64,000 nucleotides of DNA, from positions 15,221,220 to 15,285,219 of the forward strand of contig CM068839.1 of assembly GCA_028554795.2 (NCBI GenBank). Direction: 5' to 3'. Each line of letters opens with the position of its first letter. The stretch's first letter is position 1. Of the stretch, positions 1 through 64,000 are shown in pieces. The position numbers were made by a program, and so were the translations under genes. Source of the stretch: Sinohyriopsis cumingii (Eukaryota; Mollusca; Bivalvia; Unionida; Unionidae). Below the pieces are notes generated by a model that did not search any database, had not been told where the DNA came from, and was given only the letters and a program-made list of their open reading frames with translations.

Positions 1-1160
1 TATATTGCACACATGCGCATGACACGTGTGCCCAATAGTGTATTAGGAACTAATTTGTAAACAAATTATGTACATTCACATAGTTGGCACAATACGTTTT
101 GGTTGATTAAATTTGTTTTCTGAATGAACTAAGCAGATGTTTCGTGGACTGCTACATACCAACTGTTTTGCTACATTCCACGTGAACTTTTTTATACATT
201 GTTTCAGATTTTGCGATAGACACCAGATTTCATAAAATTGCTTGGTACTTACAATTAACATGCAAGCTATAAAGGCCTAAACTGGCTCCTTTAGTTGGTA
301 ATGAGAATGGCAAAAAAATATACTTACAGTTTTACATCCAGAATTTCCTCAAAATGTACTTTCTTAGTTCTGTAAATCCGAATTACATGAGCCATGTCAT
401 GAGTTCTCAAGCTTGATTACACATTTCGAAATTGTACTGTAATTTCGACTATATTCCAAGTGCAACTACATCTTCCTTACTATACTCAAAATGAAATAAA
501 CATTAAATTCAATAGCGTCTTTTTGATAATTGCAATTGAAACACTTCATATTTTTCCCACATTATGATTTCAAATAGTCAATGACAGAACAAGCACACTT
601 GCAGATGTAAACACACTTTTCCCACGCCGCTTCAATCCGATGTATTTCATGTACAATTTGCACAGATGAATCCAGTCCAAAATCACAAACTTTCGTCAAA
701 TCGAAACAAAATACCAAAATCTATTCATTCCAGATCAAATGGAAAAGTTGTTGCAATGCGCATTCATTCACAATATGACTGCAAATTTTAATTTTAACTA
801 GACATGCCATTTTCTTTCGAAAGTTATGTCGAGCGTGCGACTAAGTTCAGATTTATCTGGGTGGAGTTATGTGCGCATTAATAATGTTGTTGTTGTGTAA
901 TAATAAATCTGTGCTTGTATATTTAGTTTGGAATACGGCATACATTCAGTTACGTTGTTTCTTGTAGTGTATTTTGTTTATATAATTAAGCCTTAGGTAG
1001 AATAAGAAAATGAGCATATAATAAAAAGGTTACTGCATTTGTATGGGAAAATATGAACTCGTTTTGTTGGATAGATATGCTGCACTCCCAAGGTCATGCA
1101 GTATTCCATCCAAAAAACTTGTTCATATTTTCCAATACAAATGCAGTAACCTATAAATAG
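1..1160 (+). repeat. Dispersed repeat with foldback 3' end, copy 1
   Basis: It aligns along its whole length with 44280-45446 (shared blocks such as CAGATGTTTCGTGGACTG and TTGATAATTGCAATTGAA). It is cut by the window start. No coding capacity is seen. The right end is a large imperfect palindrome (1028-1151) followed by CTATAAATA, where similarity to the other copy ends. A non-autonomous mobile element is inferred. Confidence 0.75.
1028..1151. repeat. Foldback hairpin of dispersed repeat, copy 1
   Basis: The 31-nt outer arms at 1028-1058 and 1121-1151 are complementary at 30 of 31 positions. An inner arm pairs TTGGAT near 1067 with ATCCAA near 1110, and TGCTGCA with TGCAGTA. Together they form a long stem-loop. 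Confidence 0.85.
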
Positions 1161-1720
1161 TTTTCTATTGGTGATACTGACTTCAGTGTTACAATTCTTT
1201 ATTATAGTTATTTTCAGGTAAATTGTTTAATATGCTGCATAGATACCTTATTCCATGAAAAGTCAATGATTTTTGTGGTTTTTATTAAGGAAGGCAATTT
1301 TTGTCCATTCTTCAGTTAGAGCATTAGGCAAGGGAAGAAAAGGAGATCTATTGTTTCCACAGAAGAATCGTAGTTTTTTGTCTTTAATTTCATGCTTTAT
1401 AGCAACCATGGATTTTAAAAATTGGTTCCCAACAAAATAAAGTGCTTTCACCATACCAATCCTATTCCTGTTTATCAAGCCCTGACCACAGTTAAGGTTT
1501 TAATAAATTAATGTTTAAGGGATTTTACATATCTTATCTTTGTCTTTTTGATATACATTTTACAGAATTTTAACATCTTGACATTTTTGTATTCTTATCT
1601 TGTACTTAATTACAAATTTATTGTTAAGGCTTTATTGTCCTAAATTTTTGTTCAGTTCAGCTTTACGTTTGTAGATCTTAATCTTTTGTTGGCCCTGCAT
1701 GGTCACTTATGTACTGAGGT
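1161..1720. other. Unique AT-rich intronic sequence
   Basis: I see no exon, repeat array or recognisable mobile element in this stretch. The reverse-strand open frame at 1263-1478 has no homology I recognise and no supporting splice context. Confidence 0.5.
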
Positions 1721-1724
1721 GCTG

Positions 1725-1846
1725 TCATACATACATAATTCATACATGCATGCATACATACATACATACATACATACATACATAATTCATACATGCATGC
1801 ATGCATACATACATACATACATACATACATACATGCATGCATGCAT
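1725..1846. repeat. (CATA)n microsatellite
   Basis: CATA/TACA tetranucleotide runs alternate with ATTCATACATGCATGC blocks. The array abuts the head of the SINE that follows. Confidence 0.95.
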
Positions 1847-2172
1847 GACCGCTCCAGTGCCTAGTGGTTAGAGCATCTTCCTTGGAAGCAGGAGGTTGTG
1901 GGTTCGACCCGGCCAAGTCATACCAAAGACTTACAAAAATGGTACTAACAGCTACCTTGCATGGCGCTCAGTATTAAGAGGTTAGTGTTAGGACTGGTCG
2001 GCCTGGTGTCAGGATAATGTGACTGGGTGGGACATCATGCTACGTGTCTGCGGCATGATGCCCCAGTGCTAGATATCACTATAAACTGTCACACTGCAGA
2101 CATCGTAGCAATATGGCTAAAAAATTGTTAAAGCTACGTTAAAAATCCTAATCATACACACACACACACACA
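1847..2172 (+). mobile_element. tRNA-derived SINE, family 1, with (CA)n tail
   Basis: The head carries a pol III A box (TGCCTAGTGGTTAGAGC) and a B box (GGTTCGACCC at 1901-1910). A body of about 230 nt and an ACACAC tail (2156-2172) follow. An antisense copy of the same family lies at 38530-38846, which confirms it as a dispersed element. Confidence 0.85.
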
Positions 2173-2238
2173 TACATACATTAGTGTATCTGTCTGACCC
2201 ATATTATTATGTATTCTTTGCTTGTCATCCTATATCAG

Positions 2239-57550
<55,312 letters not shown>

Positions 57551-58379
57551 GTTTTACAGTTTATCTTTTCCTTTCTTTTGCAGCAAAAGAATATATTTTC
57601 ATAAAGATTGATAACCTATGGTAATATAGTCAGGTTTATCATAATTTGGTCACATAGAAATTTGCACATATTTTGTAGTGCCATGGGTATCTTATTGTCA
57701 TCGCTATATTATGACAATATTCAGTCTGAGTTTCCTCTGACCCTTGCCACCCCATTTCTTATATTTGGACATTTATGTTGGGGTGTAGGGTCAGAGTCCA
57801 CTGCCTATCGAAAAGTTGGAATTTGCCAACACCATTTGGTGTTGGCATAGGGTAGCCATTTACTAGCTGGCCTAGCAAACTTGAACAACTTTACACCAAA
57901 ATATACCTGCATGAAATCAAAAGGAATATGATTTATTTTCTCAAAAATCATGACCATATCATTCGTCACGTCTTTAATCTCTTGACAGATGAGACAAAAG
58001 TACATCGTTGCTGAAATTTGAAATGTCGGAGATCTTTGTTGGTATCAAGTGACTTACGCATAGAAATACACTTTCTGCTTAGTGACTCTGGTTATCTTCA
58101 AGTCGCTGCAACATTTACAGATTTCCAGTTGTTGTTTTCAGAAATAAATATTTTTAGAAGTTTGTGTTCTTTCATTTTTCGTGAATTTCATTTATATGTT
58201 TGATTTGTTTCCTACAACAACACTAGAAATGGTTTACTGTTGATATCACATACTATATGACCTCTGATGTTAATGACATGTAGGTTGTGAGATTTGTATA
58301 GTCATGTAACTTGGAATGCAAATGGCGAGATCCAGGTCAAATTTCTGCAATGATGTAGTTTCTCTTCGTCTGTCTGCAG

Positions 58380-58433
58380 ATAAAAGAAATAATGAATGAT
58401 ATACTCGCAGTGTTGAGTTATGCTCTCTACTGA
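58380..58433 (+). CDS. Candidate terminal exon with TGA stop
   Basis: A strong acceptor (tctcttcgtctgtctgcag) is followed in phase 0, as exon 15 requires, by 17 codons (IKEIMNDILAVLSYALY) and TGA. The peptide looks helical like the rest of the protein. It abuts the DIRS-like relic that starts near 58440. A chance ORF of this length is possible, and no independent support is visible. An AATAAA occurs at about 58624, but inside the DIRS relic. Confidence 0.42.
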   Translation: MKEIMNDILAVLSYALY

Positions 58434-58439
58434 GATAAG

Positions 58440-60060
58440 ACAGTTCATTCAGTGGCAAGACAATGCGTTATAGCTGGAATTCCACTGGAGAAACCACATC
58501 TAGAGATTAGGGTCTTCATGGACTCAGATCATGCTGTTGGGGAGCCCACCTGTTGCCCCATTTAACCATGGTCAGTGGCAGCTGAGAGCCAGAACAGAAA
58601 GCCCTGCACATCAGCCTTCTGGAAATAAATGCTATAGTAAATGCTTTCATTTTTGGAAGAATCCACTTTGTTGGACAACTCAGTGGTGGTGACTTACCTC
58701 CTCCAACAGGGGAACCTAACCACCTGACTTGTCCATCCTGGTCTGTGACTTGATGCACTGGTACTTCCAGCTCAAGATCACAGTCCAGATCAAACACATT
58801 CCCAGTAGACTCAGTGTCCTAGCTGATTCATTGTCAAGTACATTCCCAGTAGACTCAGTGTCCTAGCTGATTCATTGTCAAGAACATTCCCAGTAGACTC
58901 AATGTCCTAGCTGATTCATTGTCAAGAACATTCCCAGTAGACTCAGTGTCCTAGCTGATTCATTGTCAAGAACACTCCCAGTAGACTCAATGTCCTAGCT
59001 GATTCATTGTCAAGAACATTCCCAGTAGACTCAGTGTCCTAGCTGATTCATTGTTAAGAACATTCCCAGTAGACTCAATGTCCTAGCTGATTCATTGTCA
59101 AGAAAGGTCAGATTCTTCACACAATTGGTCTTTCAGCAGATTTGTGCACTTTGGGGGCATCAGCTAATTGATCTCTTTACCAGATGGAACCACAAACTAC
59201 TCACCCCCATTTCTCCAGTCCTGGATTCAGAAGCTTGGACCATGGATGCTTAGTTGTTTGGGATGGTTTTGGGGGCTACATCTTCCTTCCAATCATTCTG
59301 GTACCAAGCATGATGCAGAAAATGAGGGTCCAGGGCTGCAGAATAGATCTGAATGCATCTCTCATTTGAGACAGATCTTGAGTGATTGTTCCTCTGAACC
59401 TAGCTGTAGCCATTCTTAGGAAAACCCCAGCATCTCTCATCTGTTCCAGGAACCTCATCACAGGTTTTCCATGAAAGATCCCATTTCAGGAATAGAGTGA
59501 ATGACCAGGGCTGGTTCAGGTTAAAATTGGCAAGCAAGTCTTCTCCCATGATGTCTAAATGTGTTAGAGATCATGGAGTGGCAGCCACTGATTGTAACAG
59601 GGGCAAAAAAATTCTCCTCAGTAGCTGGAATTTTTTTTTTCTAAATTGAGAGGTTAAGGGCTACATGGGGATAATGTTGAAGCCATTTCAATAGTCTATA
59701 AAGATGCGTGACTTTTCACATATACTTCAAACGGAAGGATTTCAGCTCCAGAGATGTTCAGCATGATTGAATGGCCAACTCTGAAGGCTTTCTTGACAAG
59801 TGCACAGTATGTGTAGCAGGAGCCTGTCAAGGCTGAGATGGTTTCTGCCTCAACTAAGATAAGTTAAAGCCATAGGCAGAATTTTGCTGAGGGCTGAGGC
59901 TGCTGTCTTACAAACACTACTTTCGATTGCCTTAGCTGCGGCATGCAGGGTGAGTTAGACCACCAGAACCAAATTGATAACATGACAGGTTCCTCATGGG
60001 CATGGGTTTATAGTGTTTCCTGGTTTGTCTAGATTTTTTCTTGGTAAGAAAACATAATTC
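58440..60060 (+). pseudogene. DIRS-like retroelement relic (RNase H region and downstream)
   Basis: In frames broken by stops and shifts, the + strand reads GIPLEKPHLEIRVFMDSDHA, a WGAH-like block, LHISLLEINAIVNAF, DNSVVVTYLLQQGNL, LMHWYFQLK, HIPSRLSVLADSLS, LWGHQLIDLFTRWNHKLL and DSEAWTMDA. That order matches the RNase H region of DIRS elements. A tyrosine recombinase would follow (59450-60060), but the sequence there is too degraded to call. Inactive. Confidence 0.72.
58797..59104. repeat. 44-bp tandem repeat from DIRS RNase H codons, 7 copies
   Basis: The unit contains CATTCCCAGTAGACTCAGTG, then TCCTAGCTGATTCATTGTCA. It encodes the HIPSRLSVLADSLS signature of DIRS RNase H, repeated seven times with rotating frame because 44 is not a multiple of 3. 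Confidence 0.93.
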
Positions 60061-60293
60061 ATTTCTCATAACAGGTATATTCATGTCAGTGTTACATGAT
60101 AATCATGTATACTGCCTTGTCATTAGGGAAGTGATTCATCCTTGTTATAGAGAATCCAGCCATATCTCCCTTGATAGGTTACTGTGGTAAGGGTTGGATG
60201 TTAATGCATTCCTCCTCCAATAATCTATTCTTATAAAGCCTGTGTGATTGTAGAGCGTATTTGACAGTAAAAGTAAATTTTTCTGTAAATTAT

Positions 60294-60571
60294 GTTTCTC
60301 TGAGAAGACTTACCCAATCACATTACTGTTAAACCCTTCCACACCTCCATGCAAATATGAACATTCTCAGCTGTCTATAGCTCAGCTTAATCTGGTAAAC
60401 ATGTAGTATATGGGATAGTGAACTAGCACTTTGAAGGATAATTGGTGAGTGTCTAATGGTACATAGGCAAGAAAGACCAAATTTTTGACTTTCTGGGAAA
60501 ACTGGATTTTATAGTTAGTGGATTAAATTTTCTTAACATTAATGTGATTGGGTAATCATTCTCAGAGAAAC
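60294..60571. repeat. 39-nt inverted repeat with ~200-nt loop
   Basis: GTTTCTCTGAGAA plus TTACCCAATCACATTA at 60294-60332 is inverted at 60533-60571 with 35 of 39 positions matching. It lies downstream of the DIRS-like relic and may be its terminal inverted repeat or a separate foldback. Confidence 0.75.
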
Positions 60572-60779
60572 ACACTTTACTACAAAATGTTCATTATTTG
60601 AATAATTTTATTGTAGTGGTGAGTATAGTATTGTTCTAAAGAAAAACATTAATATTCTTCATTTACCATGCACTCCTTTCACTCAGTAGATATGCTTTGC
60701 CTACTACAGAGATTAACATGAGCCTTCCATATTCATTAATGTCTGAAGGTTTTTATGTCCACTTGTTGTAATTTAGGTG

Positions 60780-61918
60780 GAAAAGTTTGAAAACTATCAA
60801 GAAAACCCCCTCCCACCATGATGCTGAAGTGTTGCCTCTGGAAAATGGAGCTTAGGTAGCATCCCCACACCCCCAACCTACTATCAGTGCTCTTACAATT
60901 TTTACACTCAAATTACAAATATGACCAAATTTGCATGGAAAGAAGGTCTTTTAAATTCTGCTCATGATGCTATTTTACCTTACAATATGGCTGCCAAAAC
61001 TAAAGGTAGAAAAATATTTTGAACACTTTCTCACTAATGTCTGAACAGGGTCTGACCAAATTCTACAAAAAGTAGCCTCACTTGAAGACCTTTTAATTGA
61101 TGCAAATGATGCACTTCCATTGTAAGATATGGCTACTATTACAAAAAACAGAAAAACCTTTAGATGTCTTTGTCTTAAAACTGCTGTACTAAATATGACA
61201 TTTGATAGAAAGCATCCTAGCATGAAGGCACTTTAATTTTGTTTAAATGGTGCTGTTCCATGATCAAAATATAAAACCACAGAACAGAATTTGACCATAT
61301 GTGCTGGAAAGCAACTTTGGATTAAGACATTTCAAATCTGTTTAAATGATGTTTGTCTGCTATTCATACTGTACTGAAAGAATTAAAACCATGAAATGAC
61401 TTCTCAGACATAACTAGATAGAAGTTGAGTAATTTGAACAGAAAACATCCTGGCATATTCCTTTCAGGTTTTTACACATAATGACAATCAGCCATCCAAA
61501 TATGGATGTCATTACTAATAAAATAGGGGCCCTGAGTGGCTAAGTGGTCTAAAGCACTCTCTGTTACGGATCACTGCCATCTCACCTCTGTCTGCATGGG
61601 TTCGAGTCTCGGATTCGGCCAATATGGGTATGTGAGAAAGCTTGCCAGTAGCTTCTCGAGGGTCAGTGGTTCTTTCTGGGCATTTCCCGGGTTCTTCCTC
61701 CACCATTAATACTGGCCGCCATGTAAAGCCTATCATGTGCTGAAAAATGGCGTTAAACCCTAAAACAACAACAACAACAACTAATAAAATATAAAACTCT
61801 CTATATGTTCAAAAGCATCATTCTAACCCATATTTCTTGACCAACTGCTCTTGCAGTTGACTTTTATGTAGATATCAAACAGGTGAGCACTCTCAGGAAC
61901 ACTTGGGCCTCTTGTTAT
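60780..61918. repeat. Diverged ~150-bp repeats ending in a hairpin-like terminus
   Basis: Related blocks recur (TTTTAAATTCTGCTCATGAT, TTTTAATTGATGCAAATGAT, TTTAATTTTGTTTAAATGGT, each followed by a TTCCAT/TTACAATATGGCT-type segment). The right end, CAGGTGAGCACTCTCAGG with TTGGGCCTCTTGTT, resembles from memory a terminus common in mollusc genomes. SINE copy d is nested in it. Confidence 0.45.
61526..61780 (+). mobile_element. tRNA-derived SINE, family 2, copy d
   Basis: It starts GGGGCCCTGAGTGGCTAAGT and has box B GGTTCGAGTCTC. It ends GGCGTTAAACCCTAAAACA and (ACA)n. A perfect 12-nt target duplication ACTAATAAAATA (61514-61525, 61780-61791) flanks it. Confidence 0.93.
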
Positions 61919-61942
61919 TTGCCTTTATGAAATCTTTCATGT

Positions 61943-62024
61943 CTATTTTGTTGTATAATTAATCTTTCATGTCTGTTTTGTTGTATAATTAATCTTTCAT
62001 GTCTATTTTATTGTATAATTATGA
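61943..62024. repeat. 33-bp tandem repeat, about 2.5 copies
   Basis: AATCTTTCATGTCTATTTTG and TTGTATAATT recur three times. Confidence 0.85.
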
Positions 62025-62559
62025 TTTTATAAAGATTTACTGGATGTTTTCTTTTGAAAATGAGCACAAATATCAGATTCAAAAGTCAGTCATTATTCAG
62101 TAAAACTGCAGAATAGTAAAAATGCATTTGAATGGCATTCAGATACTGTTGATATAATAATTCCAGTGCTTAAGATAATATTACCTCACTATAATGACCT
62201 CCACTATAAAACAATTTTAATTGGTATTACAATAAGGCCCTTTATTGTAACAGTCTGTCTGTTAAGGTGAGTATGATTATAGATCTCATTTCATTATGTT
62301 GTACTACAAGTATACATATCATGTACTTCATTATAAAGTCACCTCACTATAAGGCCCTTCATTGTAACATGATGCTTTTATATCGCAAATGTAATCATAT
62401 ATCCCATTTCATTAAGTAATAGTAAAATTATATGTATCATGTGCTTCATTCACTAGTGTGGTATATTGTTCTTGTATAAAGTGATGTAAATAGGGTATGC
62501 TGTATTACATTTTAAAATCATTGATAATTTCATGAGGTGTTTTTACATTTGTGGAATAT
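62025..62559. other. AT-rich sequence with loose repeats
   Basis: ACCTCACTATAA and AAGGCCCTT(C/T)ATTGTAACA recur with divergence around 62186-62370. No exon is recognised. Confidence 0.45.
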
Positions 62560-62574
62560 GAAAAAAGTAAAAGG

Positions 62575-64000
62575 TGGATTTATTAACTAAAGTAACACAA
62601 CATAAATTTAAACTGGGTTTATTAACCTTGGTAACACCGTAGAAATGTTGATTGGGTTTTGCAATGTAGGTAACTCACTGGAAATGTATAGTGGGTTTAT
62701 AAACCTAAGTTACACAATATAAATGTAAAATGGGTTTTATTAGCCAAGGTAACACAGTGGCAATGTAAAATGGGTTTTATTAGCCAAGGTAGCACAGTGG
62801 AAATGTAAAGTGGATTTATTAGCCAAGGTAGCACAGTGGAAATGTAAAGTGGATTTATTAGCCAAGGTAGCACAGTGGAAATGTAAAATGGGTTTTATTA
62901 GCCAAGGTAGCACAGTGGAAATGTAAAATGGGTTTTATTAGCCAAGGTAGCACAGTGGAAATGTCAAATGGGTTTTATTAGCCAAGGTAGCACAGTGGAA
63001 ATGTAAAGTGGATTTATTAGCTAAGGTAGCACAGTGGAAATGTAAAGTAGATTTATTAGCTAAGGTAGCACAGTGGAAATGTAAAGTGGATTTATTAGCC
63101 AAGGTAGCACAGTGGCAATGTAAAATGGGTTTTATTAGCCAAGGTAGCACAGTGGAAATGTAAAATGGGTTTTATTAGCCAAGGTAGCACAGTGGAAATG
63201 TCAAATGGGTTTTATTAGCCAAGGTAGCACAGTGGAAATGTAAAGTGGATTTATTAGCTAAGGTAGCACAGTGGAAATGTAAAGTAGATTTATTAGCCAA
63301 GGTAGCACAGTGGAAATGTAAAGTGGATTTATTAACCAATGTAGCACAGTGGCAATGTAAAATGGGTTTTATTAGCCAAGGTAGCACAGTGGCAATGTAA
63401 AATGGGTTTTATTAGCCAAGGTAGCACAGTGGAAATGTAAAATGGGTTTTATTAGCCAAGGTAGCACAGTGGCAATGTAAAATGGGTTTTATTAGCCAAG
63501 GTAGCACAGTGGAAATGTAAAGTGGATTTATTAGCCAAGATAGCACAGTGAAAATGTAAAGTGGATTTATTAGCCAAGGTAGCACAGTGAAAATGTAAAG
63601 TGGATTTATTAGCCAAGGTAGCACAGTGGCAATGTAAAATGGGTTTTATTAGCCAAGGTAGCACAGTGGAAATGTAAAGTGGATTTATTAGCCAAGGTAG
63701 CACAGTGGAAATGTAAAATGGGTTTTATTAGCCAAGGTAGTACAGTGGAAATGTAAAGTGGATTTATTAGCTAAGGTAGCAAAGTGGAAATGTAAAGTAG
63801 ATTTATTAGCCAAGGTAGCACAGTGGAAATGTAAAATGGGTTTTATTAGCCAAGGTAACACAGTGGCAATGTAAAATGGGTTTTATTAGCCAAGGTAGCA
63901 CAGTGGAAATGTAAAGTAGATTTATTAGCCAAGATAGCACAGTGGAAATGTAAAGTGGATTTATTAGCCAAGGTAGCACAGTGGCAATGTAAAATGGGTT
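62575..64000. repeat. 39/40-bp minisatellite running off the window end, at least 35 copies
   Basis: The unit contains TTATTAGCCAAGGTAGCACA, then GTGGAAATGTAAAATGGGTT. Two types alternate in blocks: AAAATGGGTTTTATTA (40 nt) and AAAGTGGATTTATTA (39 nt). Five diverged units at 62575-62740 form the old edge. Minus-strand frames with repeated ATLANKSTLHFHC are artefacts of the repeat. Confidence 0.95.

Noticed and set aside
57582-57603. Acceptor-like ttttgcag after exon 15 as the start of the next exon
   Set aside because: The intron would be only about 40 nt, and the phase-0 frame stops after six codons. Treated as part of the read-through alternative instead.
58516-58797. 93-codon minus-strand frame
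   Set aside because: It is antisense to DIRS RNase H codons, which make sense on the + strand.
61467-61525. Possible exon after cctttcag near 61467
   Set aside because: The required phase-0 frame meets a stop before any donor, and the region is repeat-derived.
62938-63703. Minus-strand repeated ATLANKSTLHFHC frames
   Set aside because: They are artefacts of the 39/40-bp minisatellite.

Overview
This is a eukaryotic, almost certainly metazoan, AT-rich window. Spliceosomal introns, tRNA-derived SINEs, CR1/L2-like LINE relics, a DIRS-like relic, DNA-transposon MITEs and extreme minisatellite content suggest a lophotrochozoan, probably a mollusc. That assignment rests on remembered family resemblance only. 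No bacterial or organellar feature was seen. One protein-coding gene is visible. It runs on the + strand, and its central-to-3' part spans about 2.2 to 58 kb. I assembled 15 internal exons (2239-57550) with GT/AG borders and a fully consistent chain of codon phases. They total 1800 nt, or 600 codons, inside about 55 kb. The predicted protein is alpha-helical and HEAT/ARM-like. I could not name it. The 5' exons lie left of the window. The 3' end is uncertain: read-through to a TAA at 57601-57603, or a further exon at 58380 with a TGA at 58431-58433. Layout: 0-6.5 kb holds a dispersed repeat carrying a foldback hairpin, a SINE, exons 1-4 and MITEs. From 6.5 to 26.2 kb there is a chain of tandem arrays (29-32, 49, 52, 54, 47 and 29 bp units) broken only by exons 5 and 6. 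From 26.8 to 40.1 kb lie exons 7-13, with MITEs, SINEs and smaller arrays. From 40.2 to 41.0 kb there is a CpG-dense block rich in inverted repeats. From 41.9 to 51.3 kb there is a retrotransposon graveyard: LINE 1 on + (split by a 1.24 kb insertion), LINE 2 on - (split by a TTAA-flanked piggyBac-like element that itself carries a SINE) and LINE 3 on -. From 51.4 to 57.4 kb come more arrays, a hAT-like MITE, exons 14 and 15 and SINEs. From 58.4 to 61.9 kb there is a DIRS-like relic and a diverged repeat with a nested SINE. From 62.6 kb to the window end there is a 39-40 bp array. About one third of the window (roughly 20 kb by eye) is tandem repeat in more than 20 unrelated families, nearly all inside introns of one gene. 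Three themes stand out. First, three unrelated intronic arrays each carry an ACAG|GT core in most units, resembling zero-length-exon (recursive-splice) sites. Second, three arrays arose inside retroelement coding sequence, with the frame resuming on both sides of the clearest one. Third, the hairpin of the dispersed 1.1-1.2 kb repeat shows paired compensatory substitutions between its two copies.
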